The notes under the pieces are model-generated. The model had not been told where the DNA came from. It saw only the letters and a list, made by a program, of their open reading frames with translations, and searched no databases. A stretch of DNA of 64,000 nucleotides from JAPXLN01 sp033809515 (lineage in GTDB: Bacteria > Bacillota > Sulfobacillia > Fermentithermobacillales > Fermentithermobacillaceae). Both the position numbers and the translations under genes were made by a program. Each line of letters opens with the position of its first letter. Position 1 is the first letter of the stretch. Below are positions 34,139-44,166 of the stretch, in pieces. The stretch covers positions 33,990 to 97,989 of the forward strand of contig JAPXLN010000005.1 of the NCBI GenBank assembly GCA_033809515.1, written 5' to 3'.

Positions 34139-34786
34139 CTATTTCCTGCGGCGCCCCTTCAGTTTTCTTCTCTGTACCTCAGATTCCCCATTCATCGAGT
34201 ACTTACGTCCCCACTCATACTGTGACAGAAGCTGCCCAAAATCCTCAGCTTGATCAGGGAAGTAATCCTCCATAGTCTCTTCATCCTTTTGACGGCCTTC
34301 GGAGGAACCTCTTTCCGTGCGGGCAAGAGCTGCCCTGCGCTGCTGTTCCTTTTGGCCCTCAATCAGAGCTAATCTGGCCTTGTCCACTTGAGCCCTGTAA
34401 TGACTGCTGTCAAACTTACGGGAGGATGAGTCTACAAGAGAGCGCCCTGCTCTGACTCTCTGGACTATCCTCCCAACCTGCCGCTTCACATCTTCCGGAC
34501 GGGATAAGTCCGAGGCACGGACCCTCAATACCTGAAATCCGGCTTCTTCTATGGCTTTCTGCCTCTTGATATCCTTTGCTCTTCTCGCCTCAGGAATGTG
34601 ACTTTCACCGTCAACTTCAACTACCAGCCACTCATCGACCAGAAAATCAACGGTGAACCTCTTGATAGGTACCTCTTTCTCAAACTCCAGCCCAGCTTTA
34701 CGCAGTGCAGCCGCAAGTTTTCTCTCGCTTGGCGTCTCCTCATGGAAACCAAAAACATAGCTACCTGTGCCTTGGTCCTTTTTCAT
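34139..34786 (-). CDS. DUF559/Vsr-like nuclease-fold protein
   Basis: 215 residues from ATG at 34786. Residues about 15-115 have the DUF559 restriction-endonuclease-like pattern: TPSERKLAAALRKAGLEFEKEVPI, FTVDFLVDEWLVVEVDGESH (Asp then E-x-D metal site), and FQVLRVRASDL. The C-terminal 100 residues are highly charged and probably disordered. Proteins of this type are predicted DNA repair or processing nucleases; function unproven. It lies between an S9 peptidase gene and a LapA-like gene with no methylase nearby. Confidence 0.75.
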   Translation of the reverse strand: MKKDQGTGSYVFGFHEETPSERKLAAALRKAGLEFEKEVPIKRFTVDFLVDEWLVVEVDGESHIPEARRAKDIKRQKAIEEAGFQVLRVRASDLSRPEDVKRQVGRIVQRVRAGRSLVDSSSRKFDSSHYRAQVDKARLALIEGQKEQQRRAALARTERGSSEGRQKDEETMEDYFPDQAEDFGQLLSQYEWGRKYSMNGESEVQRRKLKGRRRK

Positions 34787-34817
34787 CCTGAAAACCGCCT
34801 TGAATCGCACCGGGTTT

Positions 34818-36914
34818 CTAAGGAAGCTTCAACTGCAAGGCTTCCTCCCGCTCCAAAGGAACCTCATAATCCTCAGGACACGGCGCAAGATACCGGTCGA
34901 ACCACGCTGCAATATACTCAAGCCTCTCTATCCTGTTGGACGGCTTTCCGGATCGTGACAATTCATGGTTCTCACCGGGAAACCGAACCATCACTGCTGT
35001 TTTTCCTGTTTTCTTCAGGGCAACGAAAAACTCCTCCGCCTGCCCTATGGGACACCGGAGATCCTCTTCACTGTGGATTATCATAACCGGAGTCACTACG
35101 TTCCTCACGTACATAATGGGAGACCTGTCAAGGTAAGCAGCTGGATTGTCCCATGGATCGCCGTCAAACTCAAACTGTCCGTTCCTGTAAGCAGCGTCGC
35201 TGGTTCCAAACTGGCTCATCCGGTTGCAGGTGCTCCTCATGGTTACAGCAGCCCGGAAAAGGTCAGTTTGAGTCACCATCCAGTTGGTCATATAACCCCC
35301 ATAGCTCCCGCCGAGAACACCCAACCGTGATTCGTCCACCCACGAAAGCTTCTGTACATAATCCATGACAGCCATGAGATCCCTATAGTCAGCGCCGCCC
35401 CAGTCATGCCTTATAGCAGCCTCAAATTGCTGGCCATAGCTGGTGCTGCCTCTCGGGTTGGCAAAGACCACGCCATATCCTCTTGACGCAAGGAACTGAA
35501 ATTCGTGGAAGAACGTAGGTCCGTACGCTGAATGGGGCCCCCCGTGTATTTCCAATACACAAGGGTACTTCAGACCCTCTTTCCAACCTACAGGCTTCAT
35601 AATCCAGGCGTTAACTTTTGCCCCTGGGTCGCTCTCAACCTCGAACTCCTCAGGAAAGCTAATATGGACCGAAGAAAGAAGAGGATTATTCACTTCCGTA
35701 AGACGCCTGATCTTCCCGCCATGTCCCTTTAGATCAAACTGCCCCGGATGCGAACAGGAAAACCCCTTCCACGGAAGCTTCTCACTCTGAACGGTATCTT
35801 CAACCACGAATATGTCGCCTATGGTCGCAGGACTACTCAGGTGAACAGCAAAACTGTCGAGCTCATCGGCCTTTGACCAGCCTGCCACCGTGCAGTTACC
35901 CGAGGTAACCGTGCTAATCTCACCTGAAGACACGCAGACCTTGTACAGGTCGGTCCGCCCTCTCTGCATGGCGCTGAAGTAGATGCTCTGACTGTCCTTA
36001 GTCCAGGCCGGTTTGTGCCCGGGAGAACCTCCCATGTCGCCGCTGGCCGACCCACCCACATGCAGCTGCCTTTCACGCGTAAGAAACTTCACCGGATCGC
36101 CTGATACCGGCACCACACACACTCCTGGAACCGTTGCACCGTGCATGCTGTTGTCGTGGCCGTAACATGCAATGAATTCGCCGTCAGGAGACCATGAAGG
36201 ACCCCCGAGAACAGCATCGCTTGAAGTAATCTTGCGCATGTCCCCGCCTGAAACCGGGACTATGTAAATATCCCTTATAGACTTGGTCTCGTAGTCTTCA
36301 AATCTGGATGAAGTAAATGCAAGAAATCGGCCGCAGGGAGACCATTCGGGTTCTCTGCAGGAGTATTCACCTGAAGTAACCTGGGTTACTTGACCGGATT
36401 CAATGTCAACCACAAACAACTGAGACCGGCCATCCGACAGAAGCCCCCTGCCGTTCATCTTGTACTGGATTCTGGTTACCACTCTTGCACCAGTTGGCTT
36501 GCCGGCGTTTCCGGCGTCATCATGAGCTTCTTCACGCGCCGCAAAAGCGATCTTCTTTCCGCAAGGAGACCAGACAGGTACGCCTACACCTGATTTTCTG
36601 AAGGTAATCTGGCGAGCCTCTCCGCCATCCAAGGAGATCAATTGGATCTGGGTCTTTTCCTTCCCCCGGTCCGAAAGAAACGCAATGTGCCTTCCGCATG
36701 GAGACCACCTGGGGGAGAAATCTCCCCTGGGACCGCTGGTCAGTTGCCGAACCTTACCGTCCTCAGCAAGGTAGATCCACGTTCTGTATTTTTCCTCACC
36801 GTCCTCTTTGGCTATGGACCTGACCGTGAACAGAACCTTGCTCCCATCAGGGGATAGTTGCGGGTCTGATACCCACCTCATGTCCAGAAGGTCTTTCGAA
36901 GTCACCCGCCTCAC
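34818..36914 (-). CDS. S9 family peptidase (acylaminoacyl-peptidase/prolyl oligopeptidase type)
   Basis: 698 residues, GTG at 36914 after AAAGGAGAGG. Residues 1-400: a TolB/WD40-like beta propeller with repeated PxWSPCGxxIAF blades (at least five copies of 'WSPCG' or 'WSPDG'). Residues 430-698: alpha/beta hydrolase with oxyanion loop LEIHGGPHSAYG, nucleophile GVLGGSYGGYMTN, Asp in IIHSEEDLRCP and His in PGENHELS. Cytoplasmic (no signal peptide); the propeller restricts substrates to short peptides. Fits with the other peptidases at 50-54 kb. Confidence 0.94.
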   Translation of the reverse strand: MRRVTSKDLLDMRWVSDPQLSPDGSKVLFTVRSIAKEDGEEKYRTWIYLAEDGKVRQLTSGPRGDFSPRWSPCGRHIAFLSDRGKEKTQIQLISLDGGEARQITFRKSGVGVPVWSPCGKKIAFAAREEAHDDAGNAGKPTGARVVTRIQYKMNGRGLLSDGRSQLFVVDIESGQVTQVTSGEYSCREPEWSPCGRFLAFTSSRFEDYETKSIRDIYIVPVSGGDMRKITSSDAVLGGPSWSPDGEFIACYGHDNSMHGATVPGVCVVPVSGDPVKFLTRERQLHVGGSASGDMGGSPGHKPAWTKDSQSIYFSAMQRGRTDLYKVCVSSGEISTVTSGNCTVAGWSKADELDSFAVHLSSPATIGDIFVVEDTVQSEKLPWKGFSCSHPGQFDLKGHGGKIRRLTEVNNPLLSSVHISFPEEFEVESDPGAKVNAWIMKPVGWKEGLKYPCVLEIHGGPHSAYGPTFFHEFQFLASRGYGVVFANPRGSTSYGQQFEAAIRHDWGGADYRDLMAVMDYVQKLSWVDESRLGVLGGSYGGYMTNWMVTQTDLFRAAVTMRSTCNRMSQFGTSDAAYRNGQFEFDGDPWDNPAAYLDRSPIMYVRNVVTPVMIIHSEEDLRCPIGQAEEFFVALKKTGKTAVMVRFPGENHELSRSGKPSNRIERLEYIAAWFDRYLAPCPEDYEVPLEREEALQLKLP

Positions 36915-36945
36915 CGGATCCTCTCCTTTCTTGTGTTGCTCTCTC

Positions 36946-38496
36946 TTATTTTCTCTCCCTCACTCTTGATTTCAGCAAGTCAGAAACCATGGAGAGTTCT
37001 TCGCACTTTAGGGCTGCAGCTACGACCAGGTATGTGAGAATTGCTCCGCCCAAGACCACTGCGGATTTCGCTAGGTCAGTCCTGAGATTCGCGGCAGAGC
37101 CGAAATAGTCCAGCCAACGAGCAAGGCCGAAAGCTGATAGGCCCATTGCCCCTGATGCCACCAGAATCTTTGTCAGAGAGCGTCCTAGTTCTCTGAACGG
37201 AAGATCGATCAGACGGTTCAGCAAATAGAGCCCAACCAGGGCCCCTGCTGAATGGGCAATGGAGTTTGCCAGGGCTAACCCTGTATGGCCCATGTACCGT
37301 ACCAGAACCACATCCAGCACAGTGTTAAAAAGAGCCGTGACTACGGAAAGGCCCACAGGTATCCTCGTTTCGCGGCTGGAGTAGAAGGAGGCCACCACTA
37401 CCTGTGTGGCTGCCATGGCCACAAGAGCAGGCGAATATGCCCTCAGGGCAGCGGCTGTCATGCTTGTAGCGTCTCCGCTGAAAACGCCACGCTCAAGGGT
37501 TAACCTTACCAGAGGCTGAGACAGGATAAACAGACCAACGGCAGAAGGTATGCAGATAAACTCCACGTATCTGAGTCCCAGAAGAATTGTCTCCCGGAAA
37601 CCCTGGTCATCTTCGTTAGCCCACATTCGCGAGAGTGCCGGAAGCAGCACTGTGACTACCGCTGTAACAAAGAGCCCCAAGGGCAGTTGACGAATCCGGT
37701 CTGCGTACCCCAGGACAGCAATAGAACCTTCCTCCAAACCGGACGCCAGGTATTTGTCGACAAGGGTGTACAGCTGAGCAAACAAAGTGCCAACCATTAG
37801 CGGGCCTGCCAGTTTGAGAAGCTCCCCTGTGCTTTCATCAAACTCCACCGAAAGCCCGGGGAGCCCGTTTTGGGCCCGAAGTGCAGGCAACTGGCTGGCG
37901 AAGGCCACAACATATCCCAGTACAACGCCTACGGCAAGGGCCATAATCCCCATAGTAGGCGCAAATACGCTTATCACAGTGATGATGACCAGGTTCTGCA
38001 ACACCGGGGCTAGTGCAGGAACTGCAAATTCGTCGTACGTATTGAGAATGGACTTTGAAAAGGCGCTCAGTAGAGGAAATACCATTATAGGAAGGAACAT
38101 CCGGGTAAACGTTACCGTCGTTTGGAGACGTTCACCCGTGAACCCCGGGGCAACCAACCTCACAAGTGTTGGTGCAGGAAAGACCGCCAGAACCGAGATC
38201 CCTAGCACAGTCAGAGAAGTTACGGTAACAGCCGTTGATGCAAACTTGAGAGCTCCTTCACGGTCGCCCTGAGCCACCCGCCCCGCGAAAAGCGGCAAGA
38301 ACGCTGTAGAGAGAGGTCCGGATATCATCCCTACCACAAGGGTAGCGATGGTGTTAGCTACCATGTAGGCATCGGTCTGGCCTGTAGCTCCGAAGAAGAA
38401 CGCCATGAGCTGTTCACGGGCAAACCCTGCGATTTTCGACAGGATACTGAGGAAAACAACTATGAAAGTAGCTTGAGCTATACGTTTTTTGGTCAC
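36946..38496 (-). CDS. murJ: Lipid II flippase MurJ (MviN)
   Basis: About 516 residues using GTG at 38496 (GAGGG six bases upstream); an ATG two codons earlier has no spacing for that site. Fourteen hydrophobic segments in the MOP-superfamily pattern. FLSILSKIAGFAREQLMAFFFGATGQTDAYMVA is the diagnostic N-terminal block and FLPLFAGRVAQGDREGALKFA follows. Moves lipid II across the membrane for peptidoglycan synthesis; spore-formers often also have variants for cortex. A divergent promoter region (about 200 bases) separates it from the ABC exporter. Confidence 0.92.
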   Translation of the reverse strand: MTKKRIAQATFIVVFLSILSKIAGFAREQLMAFFFGATGQTDAYMVANTIATLVVGMISGPLSTAFLPLFAGRVAQGDREGALKFASTAVTVTSLTVLGISVLAVFPAPTLVRLVAPGFTGERLQTTVTFTRMFLPIMVFPLLSAFSKSILNTYDEFAVPALAPVLQNLVIITVISVFAPTMGIMALAVGVVLGYVVAFASQLPALRAQNGLPGLSVEFDESTGELLKLAGPLMVGTLFAQLYTLVDKYLASGLEEGSIAVLGYADRIRQLPLGLFVTAVVTVLLPALSRMWANEDDQGFRETILLGLRYVEFICIPSAVGLFILSQPLVRLTLERGVFSGDATSMTAAALRAYSPALVAMAATQVVVASFYSSRETRIPVGLSVVTALFNTVLDVVLVRYMGHTGLALANSIAHSAGALVGLYLLNRLIDLPFRELGRSLTKILVASGAMGLSAFGLARWLDYFGSAANLRTDLAKSAVVLGGAILTYLVVAAALKCEELSMVSDLLKSRVRERK

Positions 38497-38695
38497 GGTC
38501 ATCCCTCAATTCCGGAAAACCCGTACATAGTTCATTATAGCAAGTATAGGGCACAGACAGGCTGTGTCGGGAAAACACTACAAGCATACCATCAGATAAC
38601 CAGCTCTTGTGAAGGAATACACCATGTGATAGATTAGCTTCTGGCACTTTTCAGAGGTTTCAGTGTTCCTCTTTCTAGCAATTGAGGAGAATCTT

Positions 38696-40471
38696 ATGAC
38701 AAACCTATCAAGACTGCTCGCGTTTCTGAAACCATACTGGGCCTATCTAGGAGCTGTACTCCTTGCAATGATTGCCGGGACACTTCTGGAGATCTCTCCC
38801 GCCATGCTTACCCGAGAAATCGTTGATACGGCGCTCCCCGCAAATAATCTGTCTCTGGTGGCAAAACTCTCCCTGGGGTTCATCGGGATCGCAGCCCTTC
38901 GTGGGCTGGTGAACTACATCCAGTGGTACGTGCAGGAAATGGTGGGTCAGAAGGTTATCTACGATATTCGCCAGTCGGTACACGATCACTTGCAGACACT
39001 GCCTCCTTCGTATTTTTCGTCTATGGGGACAGGGCAGATCATGTCCAGGCTTACAAGCGACGTAGACGCCGTTCAGCAGTTCGTAGGTTGGGGTGCTCTT
39101 CTTATGATGCAAATAGGTATCTCATTTGCAGTATCCAGCGCCTTCCTGGGATACATGAACTGGAAACTAGTGCTGGTTACGTACACTACTTTCCCTTTTC
39201 TTTTTAGAACCGTGCTCTGGTTCGACAAGCACATCAAGCCGGCATGGGAAAATGTCAGAGAAGTCATGGGCACTCTTACAGAGGCGCTGCAGGAAAACAT
39301 TACGGGCATACGTGTGGTAAAAGCGTTTGCTGGTGAGGAAAGGGAAGCCGAGAAGTTCGCCTCGAAAAACTCAGCTCATTATGAAGCTAATATGCAAAGA
39401 GCCCGGGTTGAATCAAAGGCGCAGCCCCTGATGGACTTCCAGACAGGGCTATCTGTCATAGTCATGATGGGAGTCGGCGCCCACTTGGTGCTGAAAGAAG
39501 AAATGACTCTGGGGACTCTCTTTGCCTTCTACACTCTGATCTGGAGTCTCATCTGGCCTGTTCGCATGCTTGGGTGGCTGGTGAACATGGCTGAGCAAGC
39601 GTTGGCGGCAGCTCCCCGGTTGTTTGAAATACTGGATGCGAAACCTGCCATATCTGACATAGATAACCCGGTGATCCTGGATGATGTCCGCGGTCATGTT
39701 GTGTTCAGAGACGTTACCTTTGCCTTTCCAGGAGACTCAAGGGAAACCTTGAAAAACATCAGCCTTGAGATACAGCCGGGTGAGCGGGTAGCTGTCGTTG
39801 GCGGAACCGGATCAGGCAAATCCACCCTTGTGAATCTCTTGCCGAGATTTCTTGACCCAACAACCGGAACTATCACTCTGGACGGACACGACCTAAGGGA
39901 TATCCAGCTTCGCTCCCTGCGAAGTCACATTGGCCTTGTGCTTCAGGACAACTTCCTTTTTTCAGCTACAGTGAAAGATAACATTGCTCTAGGGAAGCCG
40001 GACGCTTCCCCGGAGGAAATCAGGCGTGCAGCAGAGCTCGCTCAGGCCTCGTCATTCATAGAAAAGCTCCCCAAAGGTTTCGAAACCCCTGTGGGGGAAA
40101 GAGGCATAGGCCTTTCGGGAGGGCAGAAACAGCGCGTTGCCCTGGCACGGGCCCTTCTCATGGACCCTGCCATTCTTATTCTCGATGAAGCAACTTCCAG
40201 CGTGGATACTGAAACAGAGTACCTGATCCAAGAAGGGCTCGAAGAGGTCATGCAGGGAAGAACCAGCATCATCATTGCCAAGAGACTCTCTACTACACGA
40301 GGAGCCGACAAGATCGTAATAATGGACGGTGGAGAGATCACCCAGGTAGGGACCCATGAAGAGCTCTTGTCCAGCCCGGGATTCTACCGGAATCTTTTCG
40401 AGAGCCAATTTGCCCAAGAGGACGTAGAGACAGCATTGACACTGGAGCTTGACTTGTCAAAACACCCCTGA
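38696..40471 (+). CDS. Heterodimeric ABC exporter, degenerate-site half
   Basis: 591 residues from ATG at 38696 (GAGGAG upstream). N-terminal six-helix exporter domain, then an ATPase domain: Walker A GGTGSGKST, Q-loop LQDNF, signature LSGGQKQR, Walker B ILILDEATSSVD. The H-loop reads IIIAKRLST: a lysine replaces the switch histidine. Its canonical signature would complete the active site of the partner encoded just downstream, while its own Walker site would be the non-hydrolysing one, as in TM287/288- or BmrCD-type exporters. Export of drugs or lipids is the family role. Confidence 0.9.
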   Translation: MTNLSRLLAFLKPYWAYLGAVLLAMIAGTLLEISPAMLTREIVDTALPANNLSLVAKLSLGFIGIAALRGLVNYIQWYVQEMVGQKVIYDIRQSVHDHLQTLPPSYFSSMGTGQIMSRLTSDVDAVQQFVGWGALLMMQIGISFAVSSAFLGYMNWKLVLVTYTTFPFLFRTVLWFDKHIKPAWENVREVMGTLTEALQENITGIRVVKAFAGEEREAEKFASKNSAHYEANMQRARVESKAQPLMDFQTGLSVIVMMGVGAHLVLKEEMTLGTLFAFYTLIWSLIWPVRMLGWLVNMAEQALAAAPRLFEILDAKPAISDIDNPVILDDVRGHVVFRDVTFAFPGDSRETLKNISLEIQPGERVAVVGGTGSGKSTLVNLLPRFLDPTTGTITLDGHDLRDIQLRSLRSHIGLVLQDNFLFSATVKDNIALGKPDASPEEIRRAAELAQASSFIEKLPKGFETPVGERGIGLSGGQKQRVALARALLMDPAILILDEATSSVDTETEYLIQEGLEEVMQGRTSIIIAKRLSTTRGADKIVIMDGGEITQVGTHEELLSSPGFYRNLFESQFAQEDVETALTLELDLSKHP

Positions 40472-40527
40472 AAGGGAGGAAGTGCGGCCAGGGTCAGCAC
40501 AACCCGTAAGAAACGCCGCCTACCGAA

Positions 40528-42339
40528 ATGTCTGAGTATGATCTGGACCTAACTGAAGACGCAGAAGAACGACCGTTTAACCGAGACCACTTCAACAGAA
40601 TACTGCGGTACGCCGCTCCCTACGGCAAGACTGTGGCCTGGGCTTCAGCCCTGACTCTCTGCGGAGTAGCTGTAGGCCTTGCAGAGCCGTTGCTCTTCAA
40701 GGCAGCGATTGACACGGGAATAGGCCAAAGAAATACAAGAGCCCTTGTAGCAGTGCTTGGAACGCTCCTGGGGTTACGCATACTCCAGCTCGTCTCGCAG
40801 AAAGAACAGATCCGGACCACGAATTTCCTGGGCCAGAGAATTCTGTACGACCTAAGGCAGGAGCTTTTCGGGCACATAGAGTCTCTGCCCTTTTCCTTTT
40901 TTGACCGCCGTCCGGTCGGTAAGGTTATCTCGCGTATTACCAACGACGTGAATCACATGGGAAACCTGGCTTCATCAGGCGTGGTTAACCTAGTAAGCCA
41001 GCTTGTATCCCTAGTAGGGATCATCGCTGTAATGATGACAATGAACTGGAAAATGGCCATCTTGTCATTTACCACTCTGCCGGTTTTGGCGCTTGTGCTT
41101 ACCAAAGTTCGGTGGGCCCTTGAAAGCGCATGGAGCGATACACGAAAAGCTACCGGCGACATTAACGCTCATCTCAACGAGACAGTCCAGGGGTTACAGG
41201 TTATACAAGCTTTCGGCAGAGAAGAAGACAACAGCGCGAAATTCGCCAGGTTCAACAGGAAGTACTACGACTCATATCTTAGGGCCGTCCGAATGGACCA
41301 GGCATTCTGGCCGCTGACCGATGTCGTAGGCGCTGTGGGGACTTGCATAGTCATTTGGTACGGCTCCAGACAGGTTGCACGGGGACTCATGACTGTTGGG
41401 GTAATCCTGGCCTTCGTGAACTACCTGGGCAAGTTCTGGGGGCCCATAAGCACGTTCTCAAGGGCCTGGAGCCAGATTCTCTCAGCCATGGCGTCAGCTG
41501 AAAGAGTATTCGGGATTATGGACCTCAGCACTGAAGCCCAGACAAGCTTGGAGGTGCTGTCCAGGAACAACGGACCTGCTGCGCTTAGCTGTCTTCCTCC
41601 CATCAAAGGAGACGTGGTTTTTGAAGACGTTGTGTTCAGCTACCGTTCTGATAAGCCTGTTTTGAGTAACGTTAGTCTTCACGTCCATCCCGGGCAAACC
41701 ATCGCTCTTGTGGGACCTACCGGCGCAGGGAAGACTACTATCATCAATCTTCTGGCCGGGTTCTACCTGCCCACAGGAGGCAGAATCTTAGTTGACGGGC
41801 ACGATCTTGGTCAGGCGGATCTCCGATCCTACAGGCAACAGCTTGGCATAGTCCTTCAGGAGACGTTCCTTTTCTCCGGTACCATACTGGACAATTTGCT
41901 GTTCGCCAAGCCTGATGCATCAATGAATGAAATAGAAGAAGCTCTTGAGGCCTCCTGCGCCCGGGATTTTGTTGAGAAGCTTCCAGGCAACTATAGCTTT
42001 GAAGTTAAGGAAAGAGGCAGTAACCTGTCGTCGGGCCAACGGCAGCTTTTGGCTTTCGCCCGGGCCATACTGCGCAACCCCCGCATACTTATTCTGGACG
42101 AGGCGACATCGAGCATAGACCCGGAGACCGAGCGCGCTATTCAGCAAGCCATGAAGGCCATCCTTCAGGGAAGAACATCCTTCATCATTGCGCACAGGCT
42201 CTCGACAGTAAGGGCAGCAGACAGGATAATGGTCATAGAGGACGGCAGAATAGCAGAGGAAGGGCCTCATGAGGAACTGGTGAGTTCGGGCGGTCTATAC
42301 GCCAAACTGTATCTCGCCCAGTTCAGAAAACCCTCTTAG
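40528..42339 (+). CDS. Heterodimeric ABC exporter, catalytic half
   Basis: 603 residues. ATG at 40528, 56 bases after the partner gene, with no good ribosome binding site close by, so it may rely on coupling. Exporter membrane domain (residues about 30-330) and ATPase: Walker A GPTGAGKTT, Walker B ILILDEATSSID, H-loop IIAHRLST intact. The signature is LSSGQRQ, with Ser in place of the first Gly, complementary to the partner's changed H-loop. A 20-residue acidic N-terminal extension precedes the first helix, as often seen in the second subunit of these pairs. Confidence 0.9.
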   Translation: MSEYDLDLTEDAEERPFNRDHFNRILRYAAPYGKTVAWASALTLCGVAVGLAEPLLFKAAIDTGIGQRNTRALVAVLGTLLGLRILQLVSQKEQIRTTNFLGQRILYDLRQELFGHIESLPFSFFDRRPVGKVISRITNDVNHMGNLASSGVVNLVSQLVSLVGIIAVMMTMNWKMAILSFTTLPVLALVLTKVRWALESAWSDTRKATGDINAHLNETVQGLQVIQAFGREEDNSAKFARFNRKYYDSYLRAVRMDQAFWPLTDVVGAVGTCIVIWYGSRQVARGLMTVGVILAFVNYLGKFWGPISTFSRAWSQILSAMASAERVFGIMDLSTEAQTSLEVLSRNNGPAALSCLPPIKGDVVFEDVVFSYRSDKPVLSNVSLHVHPGQTIALVGPTGAGKTTIINLLAGFYLPTGGRILVDGHDLGQADLRSYRQQLGIVLQETFLFSGTILDNLLFAKPDASMNEIEEALEASCARDFVEKLPGNYSFEVKERGSNLSSGQRQLLAFARAILRNPRILILDEATSSIDPETERAIQQAMKAILQGRTSFIIAHRLSTVRAADRIMVIEDGRIAEEGPHEELVSSGGLYAKLYLAQFRKPS

Positions 42340-42343
42340 GAAA

Positions 42344-43558
42344 GTGGCGACTTGGTTGAAGACCTGGCGACGCAATCTGTACGTAGTAATGGGAATGATC
42401 TTCGTGGCTCAGGCCTCCTTTACTTTGGTTACTCCGTTTCTGCCCTATGTACTGAGATCTATGAACGTACAGTCAAACCTGGCGCTTTGGTCAGGTCTGG
42501 CCTATTCGGCCTCCTTCCTTACTCAGGCAGTAATGGCGCCTGTATGGGGTTCCCTTGCAGACAAGTACGGCAAGAGGCTGCAAATCCTGCGCTCGGGAAT
42601 AGGCATTGCCATAACCTACTACCTATACCCGGCGGCAAGAACGCCTCTTCAGTTCGTTATCATGCGCGGAGTAACCGGAATCTTGTCAGGCTTCACGCCT
42701 GCAGCCACTTCCCTGGTGGCCACTAATACCCCCGAGGACAAGATTGGGTATGCCCTGGGGCTTTTCCAGGCAACCGCTGCGGCCGGCACCATTTCAGGCC
42801 CTCTCCTGGGCGGAATGCTGGTAAGCCTATCCGGGATTTCGTCGACATTCAGGTTGGCCGCCCTGGTACTGATAGTGGTTACCGTCTTGTCGTTTGTCAA
42901 TCTGGAGGAGGAAGTTAACCCATCCGAATGCGAAATCGACGTGGTTAGCGACATAAGGAGGTGTATTTCAAACAAGAAAATCCTCACAGTGTTCGCCTGC
43001 TTATTCCTGGTTCAGGCCGGCATCCAGGTAACCCAACCTACTCTCGTGCTTTACGTTGAGCTTCTGTCCCATGAACGTAACCCCACGTTCATAAGCGGCC
43101 TCATTTACTCCATGGCTGGCCTTGGGACTGTCCTGGGAGCGTCTCTGGCTGCCAGGAAAACAGACGGCAACGACAGAGACGCTTCTCCTCGACTGTTTGT
43201 GCTCGGACTCCTGGGGTCTTCGGTTTTTGTGGCCCTGCAAGGCGTTTTCCTCAACCTGGTCCCCCTATCCATCTTCCGGCTCGCCTTCGGCGCCTTCAAC
43301 GGGGTTTTGACCGTATCCGGGAACGTCCTTGCAGCTAAAGCCGTACAGCGTGATTTCCGCGGAAGGGCTTTTGGTGTGCTCAACGGCGTCCTCCCTATGG
43401 GCTCAGTGGTAGGCCCCCTACTAGGCGGAGCTGTAGGCGACTCTTTGGGTCTAGGCAGCACATTCTACGCATCAAGTATGGTATTTGCTCTATCCGGAAC
43501 CCTGTTCGCCCTCTACATGAAACGAGCTCACGAACAGGGATACACTAGCTCCTGGTGA
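42344..43558 (+). CDS. MFS transporter (multidrug type)
   Basis: 404 residues, GTG at 42344 four bases after the ABC gene stop with AGGAAA upstream, so probably cotranscribed. Twelve membrane segments; the loop 2-3 motif GSLADKYGKR matches the MFS signature, and TGILSGFTPAATSLVATNTPEDKIGYALGLFQATAAAGTISGPLLGG contains the motif C of drug/H+ antiporters (G...GP..GG). Together with the ABC exporter this suggests an efflux operon; substrates unknown. Confidence 0.88.
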   Translation: MATWLKTWRRNLYVVMGMIFVAQASFTLVTPFLPYVLRSMNVQSNLALWSGLAYSASFLTQAVMAPVWGSLADKYGKRLQILRSGIGIAITYYLYPAARTPLQFVIMRGVTGILSGFTPAATSLVATNTPEDKIGYALGLFQATAAAGTISGPLLGGMLVSLSGISSTFRLAALVLIVVTVLSFVNLEEEVNPSECEIDVVSDIRRCISNKKILTVFACLFLVQAGIQVTQPTLVLYVELLSHERNPTFISGLIYSMAGLGTVLGASLAARKTDGNDRDASPRLFVLGLLGSSVFVALQGVFLNLVPLSIFRLAFGAFNGVLTVSGNVLAAKAVQRDFRGRAFGVLNGVLPMGSVVGPLLGGAVGDSLGLGSTFYASSMVFALSGTLFALYMKRAHEQGYTSSW

Positions 43559-43564
43559 ACTGAT

Positions 43565-44074
43565 TCACCGCAGGTTACCTTCAGGCAGGTTCATTGTCAC
43601 CACATTGCCCTGAACCTGAACGTACTTGGATTTCAGACCGAGAGTCGCACCCACCCTTATTTCAACGCCGTTTACAGTGATGACGTCCTCAGAAACCCTG
43701 GCAGTACCCGCTATCGTAATAAAACAATCCACTCGGCTTGGGTCTTGTGTTCTGACCATGACACCGCCCTCTCTTGCCAGAAGCACCTCAGCAGGCTCCG
43801 TGCTGATACTCTCAACAATACCCACAAGCCCTCCTGTCTTGAATTCAAACATCCTGTCGCCTTCTTCTATGGCTTCAGCAGTGGTTTTTCTTATGGCATT
43901 GATCACAACCGTAAACTTGATAGGCTGCTCCCGAGCAGCTACATCACCCTGAATATTCCTGCCGAGTCTTGCCCAGACAAACCAGCTCACCATCGCCACA
44001 ATGATCACGACCGCGAGAACATCGATTATGCTTACCTTTCCGAAGAGCTTGCCTTTGTCATCAAAGATCCTCAA
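43565..44074 (-). CDS. DUF4330-family membrane-anchored protein
   Basis: 169 residues; TTG at 44074 three bases after GGAGGAAA. IFDDKGKLFGKVSIIDVLAVVIIVAMVSWFVW is the DUF4330 N-terminal signature (short cytoplasmic start, one membrane helix). The rest is a predicted extracytoplasmic beta domain of about 120 residues with repeated strands (FTVVINAIRKTTAEAI, VDCFITIAGTARV). Function unknown. Ends the minus-strand TPR-phosphoribosyltransferase-HD run, 92 bases after the HD gene. Confidence 0.78.
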   Translation of the reverse strand: MRIFDDKGKLFGKVSIIDVLAVVIIVAMVSWFVWARLGRNIQGDVAAREQPIKFTVVINAIRKTTAEAIEEGDRMFEFKTGGLVGIVESISTEPAEVLLAREGGVMVRTQDPSRVDCFITIAGTARVSEDVITVNGVEIRVGATLGLKSKYVQVQGNVVTMNLPEGNLR

Positions 44075-44166
44075 TTTCCTCCACTCCCCGCGCTGCTTGG
44101 ATTAGAACAAGAATACATTAGCAGCAATGGCCCTGCAATGACAGACATAGAGCTTTTAGAGCTCAC

